From the NCBI GenBank assembly GCA_017463585.1, contig JAFTOX010000003.1, positions 372,001-436,000 on the forward strand: 64,000 nt of DNA, read 5' to 3'. The position numbers and the translations under genes were made by a program. The stretch's first letter is position 1. The number at the start of each line of letters is the position of its first letter. The notes beneath the pieces were generated by a model. The model saw only the letters and a program-made list of their open reading frames with translations. It had not been told where the DNA came from and ran no database searches. This document shows, piece by piece, positions 54,525-64,000 of the stretch. This DNA comes from Rikenellaceae bacterium (lineage in GTDB: Bacteria > Bacteroidota > Bacteroidia > Bacteroidales > Rikenellaceae).

Positions 54525-57500
54525 ATGGTTCTGTTTTTTGCACAAGATGACAAGATCTACGCTGTGGATAGTTGCGTAGAGTTCGATCAATCGGCAATCG
54601 AAAAGTTAGAATGGCTTTTCTCGGGCGCAAAGCTCGTTGAGAGCGATCGTATCGATGGCAAATTCGTTGGTCCGCGCCGCGAAATGATTACCCCTTGGAG
54701 CACCAATGCTGTCGAGATCACTCAGAATATGGGTTTGGAGGGTATCCGCCGAATCGAGGAGTTCGTTGCCGATGGCGAAAATACCCCATTCGATCCAATG
54801 CTGAATCGCCGCTACGAGGCTCTGGATCAGTCGATCTACGTAATCAACAAAGAGCCCGAAAAGATCGTATATATCGACGACATCGAGAGCTACAACAAGG
54901 CTGAGGGTCTGGCCCTGAGCGAGGAGGAGATTGCATACCTCAAAGAGGTGAGCCAGAAGATGGGACGCCCGCTGACCGATAGCGAGGTGTTCGGTTTCTC
55001 ACAAGTCAATTCGGAGCACTGCCGTCATAAGATCTTCGGCGGTACGTTCGTGATCGATGGCGAGGAGAAGCCTTCGTCGCTGTTCAATATGATCAAGCAC
55101 ACGACCAAGACCAACCCCAACCGCGTTACGTCGGCTTACAAGGACAACTGCGCATTCTTGCAGGGACCGGTTGTTGAGCAGTTCTCGCCCGAACGCCACG
55201 ATGTGCCTGATTACTTTACGGTTAAGGATTTCGAGAGCGTTATTTCGATCAAAGCCGAGACCCATAACTTCCCCACAACCGTTGAGCCTTTCAATGGTGC
55301 AGCTACGGGTACAGGCGGTGAGATCCGCGACCGTATCGCTGGTGGTAAGGGTGCCTTCCCCGTTGCTGGCACGGCAGTATATATGACCGCATATCCCCGT
55401 TTGGACGATTCGCACACGTGGGAGGCACAGATGCCCCCTCGTAAGTGGCTCTATCAGACTCCCGCCGATATTCTGATCAAGGCATCGAACGGTGCGAGCG
55501 ATTTCGGTAACAAGTTCGGTCAGCCACTGATCTGCGGTTCGCTACTTACATTCGAGCACGGTGAGCAGGGCAAGGAGTATGGTTACGACAAGGTAATTAT
55601 GCAGGCGGGCGGTATCGGCTATGGTCGCAAGGTCGATAGCCTGAAAGATGAGCCGACGACGGGTAATAAGGTCGTTCTGCTCGGTGGCGACAACTACCGT
55701 ATCGGTATGGGCGGTGGCGCAGTTTCGAGCGTGGCAACGGGTGAGTATCAGAGCGATATCGAGTTGAATGCTATCCAGCGTTCGAACCCCGAAATGCAGA
55801 AACGTGCCTACAACGCTATTCGTGCCGTAAGTGAGGAGGACAACAACCCCATCATCTCGATCCACGACCACGGTGCAGGTGGTCACTTGAACTGCCTCAG
55901 TGAGTTGGTTGAGACGACGGGTGGTCGCATTGATATCGACCAACTGCCGATTGGCGATCCTACCCTCTCGCACCGCGAGATCATCGGTAATGAGTCGCAG
56001 GAGCGTATGGGTCTGGTGATCGACGCTAAATATATCGACCACTTGAAGCGTATTGCTGACCGCGAGCGCGCGCCGATGTACACCATTGGCGAAACAACGG
56101 GCGATATGCAATTTACCTTCGTCGATAATCGCACGGGCGAAAAGCCGATCGATTGGCAGTTGGAGTATATGTTTGGCAAGGCTCCCCGCACCATTATGCG
56201 CGACAATAAGATGGCAAGCAACTTCGACGAGGTCAAGTACTCGACCACCAATATCATAAAGTACATCGAGCAGGTGCTCCAAATCGAGGGCGTCGCTTGT
56301 AAGGATTGGCTGACCAACAAGGTCGATCGCTCGGTAACGGGCAAGATCGCCGTACAGCAGACCGCAGGCGAGGTGCAGGTGCCGCTGAATGACTACGCTG
56401 CCGTAGCTATTGATTATCAAGGCAAAGCGGGTATCGCAACGGCATTGGGCCACGCTCCCGTAGCTGCAATGATCGACTCGAAGGCCGGCTCGCGTCTGGC
56501 TATCGGTGAGGCACTGACCAACATCGCTTTGGCTCCGCTGAGCTACGGTTTGAAGGGTGTTTCACTCAGCGCAAACTGGATGTGGCCCTGCCGCAACGAG
56601 GGTGAGGACGCTCGTCTGTATGATGCAGTGGAGGCTGCAAGCAATATGGCCGTAGAGTTGGGTATCAATATTCCTACGGGTAAGGACTCGCTGTCGATGA
56701 CCCAGAAGTATAAGGACGGCAAGGCTGTGATCGCACCGGGTACGGTGATCATCACTTCGGCAGCCGAGGTGAGCGACGTTAAGCAGTGTGTTCGTGCAGC
56801 GTTGAAGCACTCGAAGAGCAGTTTGGTTTATGTCGATATGAGCCGTTCGGAGTTCGACTTGGGCGGTAGCGCTTTTGCTCAAACCGTTGGTAAAGTGGGC
56901 GATAAGGCTCCCGATATTGCGTCGGCAGGCTACTTCGCTGCTGCGTTCGAGGGCGTGCAGAAGTTGGTTCGTGAGGGCAAGGTAATGGCTGGTCACGATG
57001 TTTCGGGCGGGGGTCTGATTACGGCCCTGCTTGAAATGACCTTTGCCGACAACTCGACAGGTGCAACAGTCAATCTCGACGTGCTGGGCGAGCAGGATCT
57101 GATCCGCGTATTGTTCAGCGAGAAGCCGGCTATGGTAGTGCAAGTTGCAGATGCTAAGGCGGTTATCGGCGAGCTGACTGCGGCAGGTGTTGATGCTTAC
57201 GAGCTGGGCGAGGTGAATTTGGATCGTCAGTTTGTGGTTAAGGCTTGTGGCGTTGAGTTCGAGCTATTGCAGAACCATCTGCGCGATTTGTGGTACAAGA
57301 CTTCGTACCTGCTCGACTGCCGCCAGAGTGGCGAGAAGAAGGCTGCCGAGCGTTACGCAAACTACGCTCAACAGCCGTTGCAGTTCCGCTTCCCCGAGGG
57401 CTTCGAGGGTAGCTACTCGTCGCTCGGAATCGACCCGAAACGTCGTGAGCGTACGGGCGTGAAGGCTGCTATCATTCGTGAGAAGGGTACGAACGGTGAG

Positions 57501-58208
57501 CGCGAGATGGCATACTCGCTGTTCTTGGCTGGTTTCGACGTTAAGGACGTGACTATGACCGACTTAGTAAGTGGTCGTGAGACGTTGGAGGACGTGAATA
57601 TTATCGTATTCTGCGGTGGTTTCTCGAACTCGGACGTACTCGGCTCGGCTAAGGGTTGGGCAGGCGCATTCCTCTACAACGAGGCTGCAAAACGCGCTCT
57701 GGACAACTTCTATGCACGCGAGGATACCCTCTCGCTGGGCGTTTGCAACGGTTGCCAGCTGATGATCGAGTTGGGTCTGATTACCCCCGAGGACGCAGTG
57801 AAACCGCGTATGCTGCACAACGATAGCCACAAGTTCGAGTCGTCGTTCGTAGGTCTGGACGTTGAGCAGAGCAACGCTGTGATGTTCAGTTCATTAGTCG
57901 GTTCGAAGTTGGGTATCTGGGTAGCCCACGGCGAGGGTAAGTTCTCGCTGCCGATGGACGAAAAGCACTACAACATCGCACTGAAATATAGCTATGCCGA
58001 ATACCCCGCTAATCCCAACGGTAGCGACTATGCCGTAGCAGGTGTTGCGTCGGCTGACGGTCGCCACGTAGCGATGATGCCCCACTTGGAGCGCGCTATC
58101 AAACCGTGGAATTGGGCATACTATCCCGAGCAACGCGAGGACGAGGTTACGCCTTGGATCGAAGCATTTGTCAATGCTCGCAAGTGGATCGAGGAGAAGT
58201 TGAAGTAA
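54525..58208 (+). CDS. purL: Phosphoribosylformylglycinamidine synthase, single-chain
   Basis: PurL makes FGAM from FGAR and glutamine in purine synthesis. The 1227-residue protein is the large, single-chain form with PurS-like, synthetase and glutaminase parts: 'FGFSQVNSEHCRHKIFGGTF', 'GGEIRDRIAGGKGAFPVAGT', 'IHDHGAGGHLNCLSELVE', then a C-terminal class I GATase with nucleophile 'LGVCNGCQLMIELG' (Cys1074) and a later 'VAHGEGKF'. Gram-positives and many others split it into three genes, so the fused form is typical of Bacteroidota and proteobacteria. It follows aroK after 21 bases and precedes murI by 13. Confidence 0.97.
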   Translation: MVLFFAQDDKIYAVDSCVEFDQSAIEKLEWLFSGAKLVESDRIDGKFVGPRREMITPWSTNAVEITQNMGLEGIRRIEEFVADGENTPFDPMLNRRYEALDQSIYVINKEPEKIVYIDDIESYNKAEGLALSEEEIAYLKEVSQKMGRPLTDSEVFGFSQVNSEHCRHKIFGGTFVIDGEEKPSSLFNMIKHTTKTNPNRVTSAYKDNCAFLQGPVVEQFSPERHDVPDYFTVKDFESVISIKAETHNFPTTVEPFNGAATGTGGEIRDRIAGGKGAFPVAGTAVYMTAYPRLDDSHTWEAQMPPRKWLYQTPADILIKASNGASDFGNKFGQPLICGSLLTFEHGEQGKEYGYDKVIMQAGGIGYGRKVDSLKDEPTTGNKVVLLGGDNYRIGMGGGAVSSVATGEYQSDIELNAIQRSNPEMQKRAYNAIRAVSEEDNNPIISIHDHGAGGHLNCLSELVETTGGRIDIDQLPIGDPTLSHREIIGNESQERMGLVIDAKYIDHLKRIADRERAPMYTIGETTGDMQFTFVDNRTGEKPIDWQLEYMFGKAPRTIMRDNKMASNFDEVKYSTTNIIKYIEQVLQIEGVACKDWLTNKVDRSVTGKIAVQQTAGEVQVPLNDYAAVAIDYQGKAGIATALGHAPVAAMIDSKAGSRLAIGEALTNIALAPLSYGLKGVSLSANWMWPCRNEGEDARLYDAVEAASNMAVELGINIPTGKDSLSMTQKYKDGKAVIAPGTVIITSAAEVSDVKQCVRAALKHSKSSLVYVDMSRSEFDLGGSAFAQTVGKVGDKAPDIASAGYFAAAFEGVQKLVREGKVMAGHDVSGGGLITALLEMTFADNSTGATVNLDVLGEQDLIRVLFSEKPAMVVQVADAKAVIGELTAAGVDAYELGEVNLDRQFVVKACGVEFELLQNHLRDLWYKTSYLLDCRQSGEKKAAERYANYAQQPLQFRFPEGFEGSYSSLGIDPKRRERTGVKAAIIREKGTNGEREMAYSLFLAGFDVKDVTMTDLVSGRETLEDVNIIVFCGGFSNSDVLGSAKGWAGAFLYNEAAKRALDNFYAREDTLSLGVCNGCQLMIELGLITPEDAVKPRMLHNDSHKFESSFVGLDVEQSNAVMFSSLVGSKLGIWVAHGEGKFSLPMDEKHYNIALKYSYAEYPANPNGSDYAVAGVASADGRHVAMMPHLERAIKPWNWAYYPEQREDEVTPWIEAFVNARKWIEEKLK

Positions 58209-58221
58209 TCGCTATAAACAA

Positions 58222-59013
58222 TTGAATACTAAGGGCAACAATAACCCTATCGGGGTATATGATTCAGGATTGGGAGGTTTGAGCGTGTGGCGCGAGCTAC
58301 ACGCCAAACTGCCCAATGAATCACTCACGTACCTTGCCGATGGAGCAAATTGTCCCTACGGCGGTCGTCCCAAAGAGGAGATACGTCGTTTTGCAGATGA
58401 GGCCGTCGGTGCGTTGATAGCCGACGGAGCTAAGATGGTCGTCGTGGCGTGCAATACCGCCACGGCTGCTGCCATCGACTTCCTGCGTGCGAAATATGCC
58501 AACATTCCAATCGTCGGAATGGAGCCGGCTGTGAAGCCCGCCGCAATGGCAACACGCACGGGAGTGGTCGGAGTACTTGCTACGGCAGGCTCACTTGGAG
58601 GAGATCTATTCCTTAGAACATCAGCACGTTATGCCGACCGAGCACGATTCATCGCTGCCGTTGGTGAGGGCTTTGTCGAGATCGTCGAGCAGAGTCGTGA
58701 GGCTACACCCGAGGCCGAAGAGGCTGTGCGTCGCGTGGTGGAGCCGCTGCTGGACGAGGGAGCAGATCAGATTGTGCTTGGTTGCACGCACTACCCCTTT
58801 CTGCGAGAGGTGATTGAGCGTGTGATTGGCGAACGTGAGGTGGCCGTTATCGACCCTGCACCAGCTGTGGCGCGACGTGTCGAACAGCTGCTCGACCAAT
58901 TCTATCTACGTGCCGACGAGGGCAACGAGGCACAATATCGTTTCAAAACCTTTGCCTCAGATGATTACCTGAATCGTCTGACACACAAGGCTTCGGAAAT
59001 CATTTCAAGATAA
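58222..59013 (+). CDS. murI: Glutamate racemase, TTG start
   Basis: MurI makes D-glutamate for peptidoglycan. The 263-residue protein has Asp14 in 'IGVYDSGLGGLSV', Cys77 in 'VVACNTATA' and Cys188 in 'LGCTHYPF', the two catalytic cysteines. The start is TTG at 58222, because the frame has a stop 18 bases further up and no ATG or GTG lies before the conserved 'PIGVYDS'. It lies 13 bases after purL. Confidence 0.93.
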   Translation: MNTKGNNNPIGVYDSGLGGLSVWRELHAKLPNESLTYLADGANCPYGGRPKEEIRRFADEAVGALIADGAKMVVVACNTATAAAIDFLRAKYANIPIVGMEPAVKPAAMATRTGVVGVLATAGSLGGDLFLRTSARYADRARFIAAVGEGFVEIVEQSREATPEAEEAVRRVVEPLLDEGADQIVLGCTHYPFLREVIERVIGEREVAVIDPAPAVARRVEQLLDQFYLRADEGNEAQYRFKTFASDDYLNRLTHKASEIISR

Positions 59014-59078
59014 AATCAAAGGCAAACTTCGCAGATACATATTTTTTTTGTATCTTCGTGGTGTTAATATGAAGTATT

Positions 59079-61709
59079 ATGCCCTCAATCAAAAATAAGA
59101 ACACAAAAACAAACTCCGCCGCCAACAAAAAGGGCGGAGAAACTAAACGTTGGACCGTCGGATTATTAATGCTCTTTGTGGGCATCTATCTGGCGTTGGC
59201 TATCCTTTTCTATTTGCTCAACTGGAAGGTCGATTGCAGCGCATTGGCTGACTACGTACGCTTCAAAGGTAACGAAGAGCGATTGGCAATGATTACGTTC
59301 GAGAATTTCTGCGGACGTAATGGTGCTACTATTGCTAACCTACTGATTGGCAAATCGTTCGGTCTATTCGGTGCGATTATTCCGTTCTTGCTTATGATCG
59401 GCGGTTGGCGAATTACACGTGGCGAAAGAACGCATTTCAACCGTATGATGAGTATCGGTGTGCTCATTTTGTTACTCGGAATGCTGACACTTGGATTTAT
59501 TTTCAAGGAGCAATGGGGTATTTTCGGTAGCGGTCTGGGCGGTCGCTGGGGCATCTATGCAGCTACGACGATCACTAAGTCGATCGGTCCCGTTGGAACT
59601 ATTCTGACAATTTTGGTCGGCTGGATTCTGACCGGCGTCTACATCAATCGTAGCTTTATTAATAAGGTGAACAAGGTTGGTGAGGCGATCGCTGACGGTG
59701 GAATAAAGGCTGGCAAGGCTGCTATTGATCTGGTAGCCAAGGGTGTAGAAAAAACGCACAAGGTAGCACCCGCAACAAAAACGACCAACGAGCCGACGAC
59801 GAACGAGATAAATCACCCGCAGATCGAGGATGAGCCCACGACCTTCGAACAGCAAATTCAGCCCGTATCGGTTGCAGTAGCGTCGACTGATGAGCCCGAA
59901 GATGATGAGGATATTTTCATCGAGAAGGTAGACGACGAAGTTAAGCCCGAACCTAAGGAGGACCCAATAAAGAATGAGAACGGGATTATCTATCAAGATG
60001 ACGATCTTACGGTTACGTCCGTTTCGGGTGGTAATACCCCTTCGGCTGAAACAACTCCCACACCGATGGCTGAGAATCCGACTGCGACCGCCGAAAAGCC
60101 CTCAAACGAGGTCGATGTAGAGGACGACGGATTGAAGATTGTCGTTATTGATCATAAAGAGAAAGAGTTGGACGACAACGAGATAGACCTCAAAGAGTAT
60201 GATCCAGCGAAGGATCTGCCCAAGTATCAGCGTCCGCCCGTCACCCTGCTCGAAGATCACTCGATGGACGTAGAGGTTTCGAACGAGGAAATTTACGAGA
60301 ACAAGGAGCAGATTAAGACGACGTTGCAGAATTTCGGCATTGAGATTTCGAAGATCAAGGCAACGGTTGGTCCGACGGTAACGCTCTATGAGATTATCCC
60401 CGCACCAGGTATCAAGATTGCGAGAATCAAGAGCCTTGAAGAGGATATTGCAATGAGCCTCAAAGCGTTACGCATTCGTATCATCGCGCCTATTCCGGGT
60501 AAAGGTACGGTCGGTATCGAGGTTCCGAACAAGGATCGTGACGTGGTTTCGATGTTGTCGGCGGTGAAATCGGCACGCTTCCAGCAGTCGAAATTCGAGT
60601 TACCCGTTGTGCTTGGTCGTACGATCCAGAACGAGAACTTTGTGATCGATTTGGCGAAGATGCCTCACTTGCTGGTTGCAGGTGCTACGGGTCAAGGTAA
60701 GTCAGTGGGACTCAACGCGATAATCACTTCGTTGTTGTACAAAAAGCACCCCTCGGAGTTGAAATTCGTGATGATCGACCCGAAGCGTGTTGAGTTGTCG
60801 TTGTATGCACCGCTCGAAAAGCATTTCTTGGCAAAGATGGAGAGCGAGGACGACGCCATACTTACTGATCCTCAGAAGGTTATCTATACGCTTAATTCGC
60901 TTGTTGTCGAGATGGAGCAGCGCTATGAACTGCTGCGTCAGGCCTCGGTTAAGAAGATCACCGAGTACAACGACAAGTTCCGCAGCCGCCGACTGAACCC
61001 GCAGAAGGGTCATCGCTTCTTGCCCTACTTGGTGGTGGTGGTCGACGAGTTTGCCGACTTGATTATGACTGCAGGCCGTGAGATCGAGACTCCGATTGTA
61101 CGTCTGGCGCAGATGGGTCGTGCCGTTGGTGTACATTTGATCATTGCAACTCAACGACCTGAGGTTAAGGTTATTACGGGTTTAATTAAGTCAAACTTCC
61201 CCGCACGTATTGCCTTCCGAGTGATGTCGATGATGGACTCGCGTACGATCATTGACACCACGGGCGCTAACCAGCTGATCGGTTGCGGTGATATGTTATT
61301 GAGCCTCAATTCAGAGCAGACGCGTATTCAGTGTGCGTTTGTCGATACGCCTGAAATTGAGAATATTATATCGTTCATATCGCGTCAGCAGGGATATACT
61401 ACACCCTATGCGTTGCCCGACTATGTGCCCGAAAACAACGAGGCTCCCTCGTCAATGAGTGGCGAGGCTGGACGATTCGATCCAAAGATCGCCGAGATTG
61501 CCCGCTGGTTTGTGCAGAATGGCGGACAAGCCTCGACGTCGTCGATTCAGAGTAGTTTCGAGGTGGGATTCAATCGAGCACGACGAATTATGAATCAGCT
61601 CGAACATATAGGCGTTGTCGGCCGTCAAGAAGGCAGCAAGCCTCGCGATTTGAAGGTGACCGATATCTACGCATTGGAGCGCATTCTGCAAGATTTAGGT
61701 TTGAGTTAA
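59079..61709 (+). CDS. ftsK: DNA translocase FtsK/SpoIIIE
   Basis: FtsK pumps chromosomal DNA across the septum. The 876-residue protein has about four membrane helices in the first 200 residues ('LMLFVGIYLALAILFYLL', 'LFGAIIPFLLMIGG', 'LILLLGMLTLGFIF'), a charged linker (about 220-400), a RecA-type motor with Walker A 'GATGQGKS' (535-542), 'VVVVDEFADLIM' and 'IATQRPEVKVITG', and a C-terminal gamma winged helix ('TSSIQSSFEVGFNRARRIMNQLE') that reads orienting sequences. Length typical. TATCTTCG at 59051 is a weak promoter-like box. The LolA-like gene follows 20 bases after its stop. Confidence 0.95.
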   Translation: MPSIKNKNTKTNSAANKKGGETKRWTVGLLMLFVGIYLALAILFYLLNWKVDCSALADYVRFKGNEERLAMITFENFCGRNGATIANLLIGKSFGLFGAIIPFLLMIGGWRITRGERTHFNRMMSIGVLILLLGMLTLGFIFKEQWGIFGSGLGGRWGIYAATTITKSIGPVGTILTILVGWILTGVYINRSFINKVNKVGEAIADGGIKAGKAAIDLVAKGVEKTHKVAPATKTTNEPTTNEINHPQIEDEPTTFEQQIQPVSVAVASTDEPEDDEDIFIEKVDDEVKPEPKEDPIKNENGIIYQDDDLTVTSVSGGNTPSAETTPTPMAENPTATAEKPSNEVDVEDDGLKIVVIDHKEKELDDNEIDLKEYDPAKDLPKYQRPPVTLLEDHSMDVEVSNEEIYENKEQIKTTLQNFGIEISKIKATVGPTVTLYEIIPAPGIKIARIKSLEEDIAMSLKALRIRIIAPIPGKGTVGIEVPNKDRDVVSMLSAVKSARFQQSKFELPVVLGRTIQNENFVIDLAKMPHLLVAGATGQGKSVGLNAIITSLLYKKHPSELKFVMIDPKRVELSLYAPLEKHFLAKMESEDDAILTDPQKVIYTLNSLVVEMEQRYELLRQASVKKITEYNDKFRSRRLNPQKGHRFLPYLVVVVDEFADLIMTAGREIETPIVRLAQMGRAVGVHLIIATQRPEVKVITGLIKSNFPARIAFRVMSMMDSRTIIDTTGANQLIGCGDMLLSLNSEQTRIQCAFVDTPEIENIISFISRQQGYTTPYALPDYVPENNEAPSSMSGEAGRFDPKIAEIARWFVQNGGQASTSSIQSSFEVGFNRARRIMNQLEHIGVVGRQEGSKPRDLKVTDIYALERILQDLGLS

Positions 61710-61728
61710 TATTAAAGCGAAAGATAAG

Positions 61729-62346
61729 ATGAAGAAGTTTATTGCATTCATTTTCACATTGTTGTGCACAGCAAATGTATGTGCACAGAGCGACGACAGT
61801 GCTAAGGTTTTGATTGGTCGTCTGTCGGAGAAAATACGTGCGATGGAGAATTATGAGGTGGAATTTAACGTCAAGAGCGGCGACCAGACTATCAAGGGTT
61901 ATTACGCCGTGAGTGGCGAAAAATATTACATAAGCATCGGTGACGCCGAGGTCTACTGCGATGGTAGCGCTCGCTATGAAGTGAACCCGCAGAACAAGGA
62001 GGTTACCGTCGATGCCGTTGATACTAAGTCACATAACATCTTGACAAATCCCACACGTGCATTCGATTTTATCGATGGTGAGTTTACGTTTGCGACCGTT
62101 GGCTCTGCTGACGGAGCTACGACCGTGAAGCTGACCTCGACTGCCGAGAATGCCGCTTTGGGAACTATTTTCGTGACGATCGACAGCGCAACAGCTCAGC
62201 CTCGCTCGCTGACCTATGACGTTGATGGCGACCAGATTGTAGTCGAAATTGCGTCGCTCAACGAGATGGTCGGTATGGTCGACATCTCGATGTTTACCTT
62301 CGACAAGGGCAACTATCGTGGCTATGAAATCGTCGATTTCAGATAG
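61729..62346 (+). CDS. LolA-like outer-membrane lipoprotein carrier-type protein
   Basis: The 205-residue protein has a signal peptide (MKKFIAFIFTLLCTANVCAQ, cleavage near 20) and a beta-rich body: 'IRAMENYEVEFNVKSGDQTIKGYYAVSGEKYYISIGDAEVYCDG'. This is the LolA-like (DUF4292 or outer-membrane lipoprotein carrier) pattern common after ftsK in Bacteroidota. It probably chaperones lipoproteins across the periplasm; a true LolA role is not shown by the sequence. It shares a transcript with ftsK (20-base gap) and is followed by a terminator. Confidence 0.82.
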   Translation: MKKFIAFIFTLLCTANVCAQSDDSAKVLIGRLSEKIRAMENYEVEFNVKSGDQTIKGYYAVSGEKYYISIGDAEVYCDGSARYEVNPQNKEVTVDAVDTKSHNILTNPTRAFDFIDGEFTFATVGSADGATTVKLTSTAENAALGTIFVTIDSATAQPRSLTYDVDGDQIVVEIASLNEMVGMVDISMFTFDKGNYRGYEIVDFR

Positions 62347-62369
62347 TTCATCACACAATCATTCACAAC

Positions 62370-62402
62370 AAATGCCGTCCTCAATCGCAGGGCGGCATTT
62401 TT
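62370..62402 (+). terminator. Terminator after the LolA-like gene
   Basis: AAATGCCGTCC / GGGCGGCATTT stem with a short loop, then TTTTCTTT. It lies about 25 bases after the stop. Confidence 0.8.
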
Positions 62403-62498
62403 CTTTACGAGTGCGCGCGTTAATCGGTTGACGGGCATAGTCTGTGTTTCAAATGCTATATCCTCCCCCTCAGCCCTACATACATAGCAAAAACAAAC

Positions 62499-62530
62499 CG
62501 GACCCGCCATCGGCAGATCCGGTCTATTTT
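62499..62530 (-). terminator. secG terminator
   Basis: ACCGGA / TCCGGT with inner GCC/GGC pairing lies 28 bases after the secG stop on the minus strand, followed there by TTTGTTTTT. Confidence 0.7.
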
Positions 62531-62557
62531 GCGCACTCGCGCGCGACGCGTGAGTAA

Positions 62558-62923
62558 TTACTCCTCCTCAGCGGGAGCAGCAACCTCCTCAGCAGCCTCC
62601 TCTACGGGAAGATCAACCTGGTTGGGCATAGCAGCCTGGTTGCCAATCTTCTCCATAATAGCCTCGCTATCCTTCGAGATTGCGTTGTTGCTTGCTGCAA
62701 CACGGTCGTCGTCCATTACCCAAACGGTAGCCAAGCTCAGCACTGCGATAGCGATAGCGGTTACCCAAGTTACCTTCTCGAGGAAGTTGTTGGTCTCGCG
62801 AACACCTGCAACCTGATTAGCAGCACCGAAGTTAGCAGCCATACCACTCTTGGGATTCTGCATCAGAACAGCCAAAATGAGGAAAAGCGCGATAACTGCA
62901 ATTACGATACAAATAAAAGTCAT
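62558..62923 (-). CDS. secG: Preprotein translocase subunit SecG
   Basis: SecG is the small, two-helix subunit of SecYEG. The 121-residue protein has helix one (about 1-20, 'FICIVIAVIALFLILAVLMQ'), the conserved 'NPKSGMAANFGAANQVAGVRETNNFLEKVTW' loop and helix two (about 52-70). The C-terminal tail is unusually long and acidic, with runs of Glu and Ala (about 100-121), which is a Bacteroidota feature. It lies 13 bases downstream of the TPR gene. Confidence 0.93.
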   Translation of the reverse strand: MTFICIVIAVIALFLILAVLMQNPKSGMAANFGAANQVAGVRETNNFLEKVTWVTAIAIAVLSLATVWVMDDDRVAASNNAISKDSEAIMEKIGNQAAMPNQVDLPVEEAAEEVAAPAEEE

Positions 62924-62936
62924 TGTGTATTAGTTT

Positions 62937-63464
62937 TTAATTGTTTATATTTTTCTCTATATTCGAAATAATCTCGGCAAAGTAAACACTTTTTTCGGAA
63001 TTTTGCAAACTTAATTGACGATATATTGCAATTGCCTGCTCGTAAAGCCCCTGAGAGAGGTAAATTTCCGCCAAATCCTCGCTTACATACTCGTCCTCAG
63101 CGTCCGAAATGGCGGCTAATGTCACATCGGGAGCCGTGTCCGAATCGCCCTGCTCAGCCACAATTCGATAGTCACCAACATTCAAAAAACGCTCGATAAT
63201 ATCGTCATCGGTCATCGCCGTAAGCTTGGCCACATCGACCTGCGACAGCGCCAACGACGACGCTCCGCGAGCGTGCAACACCAACTCCAACGCCTCGTCC
63301 TCATTGCCGCTCACCAGACGGCGGATAATACGTGCAGCAGAAAACCATTCGTGGCGAGCGATCAAAGCGTCCAGCTCAGCCACAACCGCCTCACGATCGC
63401 ACTTTGCCTGCTCAACCGACGTTGTGCTACCCTCCTCGGTGAATCTTTCAATTACGCTACTCAT
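62937..63464 (-). CDS. Short TPR-like protein between lptE and secG
   Basis: I choose ATG 63464 (MSSVIERF, 175 residues); the frame extends 19 codons upstream into the lptE coding end, which I take as non-coding. The C-terminus contains one or two TPR-like helix pairs ('[24 protein letters not shown]'), and the middle has '[24 protein letters not shown]'. There is no signal peptide. In Bacteroidota a short TPR protein is often found between lptE and secG, but its function is not established. It starts 4 bases after the lptE stop, indicating coupled translation. Confidence 0.72.
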   Translation of the reverse strand: MSSVIERFTEEGSTTSVEQAKCDREAVVAELDALIARHEWFSAARIIRRLVSGNEDEALELVLHARGASSLALSQVDVAKLTAMTDDDIIERFLNVGDYRIVAEQGDSDTAPDVTLAAISDAEDEYVSEDLAEIYLSQGLYEQAIAIYRQLSLQNSEKSVYFAEIISNIEKNINN

Positions 63465-63468
63465 CTCA

Positions 63469-63990
63469 TTACCAATTAGATACGGCTGCATTGAAGATAT
63501 CGTCCACCAACTTCTCAACAATCTCGGGAATCAGTGCCCCCTCGACCTCCTGCAACAACTTGCTCGAATCGTAGTCGGCAAAGGCCGAGAAGGTGCGGTT
63601 GTTGATGTTATACTGCGGTTCGAGTGCATTCGTAAAACGTACTCGAACGGTGATTGTCAAGCGGTTAAGCACAGCATACTCCTGACTCGACACCGACGCC
63701 GTAGTCGAGGTATAGTTGACAATTTCACCCTCAAAAGCCAAGTCGCCACCCTCGTTGACCTGCTGCAAACGGGTCTGGCGCGAGAAACGATCCTTCAACG
63801 CCTCAGTGAGGGTCGAGCTTAAAATCGGAGCCACCATCGCCGCATTGTTCGGGAAGTAGGCAATACTCACCGTTTTGGCATTTGCAGGAATAGATGCGCC
63901 TGAGAATGAGTATTTTACCGTGCAACTCGGTAGCAACGTCAGCGTTGCCGTCAGCAGTGCGAGTGCGAGATATTTCAGTTGTTTCATCAT
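63469..63990 (-). CDS. lptE: LptE-family lipoprotein
   Basis: LptE plugs the LptD barrel that inserts lipopolysaccharide in the outer membrane. The 173-residue protein has a lipoprotein signal (lipobox LLPSC, Cys23), followed by '[31 protein letters not shown]' and '[13 protein letters not shown]', the Bacteroidota LptE pattern. The start may be ATG 63990 or the next codon. It is the first gene of the leftward lptE-TPR-secG run, and the window ends 10 bases upstream so the promoter is not visible. Confidence 0.86.
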   Translation of the reverse strand: MMKQLKYLALALLTATLTLLPSCTVKYSFSGASIPANAKTVSIAYFPNNAAMVAPILSSTLTEALKDRFSRQTRLQQVNEGGDLAFEGEIVNYTSTTASVSSQEYAVLNRLTITVRVRFTNALEPQYNINNRTFSAFADYDSSKLLQEVEGALIPEIVEKLVDDIFNAAVSNW

Positions 63991-64000
63991 CGTAAAATTC

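Noticed and set aside
1..64000. tRNA, rRNA, CRISPR array, insertion sequence, prophage or integrase
   Set aside because: I looked through the gaps between genes and found no cloverleaf-like sequence, no regular spaced repeats and no transposase or integrase motifs.

Overview
This 64 kb window looks like chromosomal DNA from a member of the Bacteroidota, most likely order Bacteroidales and perhaps Alistipes-like. The evidence is the recurrent Bacteroides-type promoter (TTTG or TTG, 18-20 bases, TAnnTTTG), weak Shine-Dalgarno signals, long LepB and single-chain PurL proteins, an Etf/acyl-CoA dehydrogenase operon, a BACON-type lipoprotein, an LptE/TPR/SecG cluster and an SRP RNA of the Bacteroidales type. 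The genus is an inference. I see no rRNA, tRNA, CRISPR array, insertion sequence or prophage. Most of the window is ordinary housekeeping DNA.

Layout. 1-5 kb: the end of a TonB-like protein, a tiny membrane protein, truA, then lepB, an IMPACT-family protein and pyrB-pyrI. 5-12 kb: an AT-rich PLD/zinc-ribbon gene placed between pyrI and uvrA, then an M16 peptidase, an O-methyltransferase and a secreted GH10-like hydrolase. 12-20 kb: a phosphosugar mutase, dnaA, bcp, recA, an RSH (ppGpp) enzyme, a small membrane-anchored protein and a HIT hydrolase. 20.3-21.9 kb: the longest non-coding stretch, AT-rich and full of inverted repeats, on both sides of an XRE-type regulator gene. 22-33 kb: rubrerythrin, a thioredoxin-fold lipoprotein, folD, an AT-rich acyltransferase-3 gene, a methyltransferase, an S1 protein, a nitrilase/TauE pair, a metallo-hydrolase, an SDR, a dipeptidase, ysxC and prs. 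33-44 kb: a BACON lipoprotein, the etfB-etfA-acyl-CoA dehydrogenase operon, an OmpA lipoprotein, purA, a TPR protein, an MFS transporter and an acyl-ACP thioesterase. 44-48 kb: SRP RNA divergent from mltG, a ROK regulator/GNAT pair and fabD. 48-64 kb: plsC, parE-parC, aroK, purL, murI, ftsK, a LolA-like protein, secG, a TPR protein and lptE.

Several genes form functional groups. PyrB/PyrI, Prs, PurA, PurL and FolD supply nucleotides and one-carbon units. FabD, PlsC and the thioesterase handle acyl chains. MltG, MurI, LptE and LolA build the envelope. LepB, SecG and SRP RNA export proteins. ParE/ParC, FtsK, DnaA, RecA and UvrA maintain the chromosome. I found no clear new multi-gene system. 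The best leads are the AT-rich PLD/zinc-ribbon gene inserted in the pyrI-uvrA run, the XRE gene with its palindrome-rich intergenic region, and the AT-rich acyltransferase.
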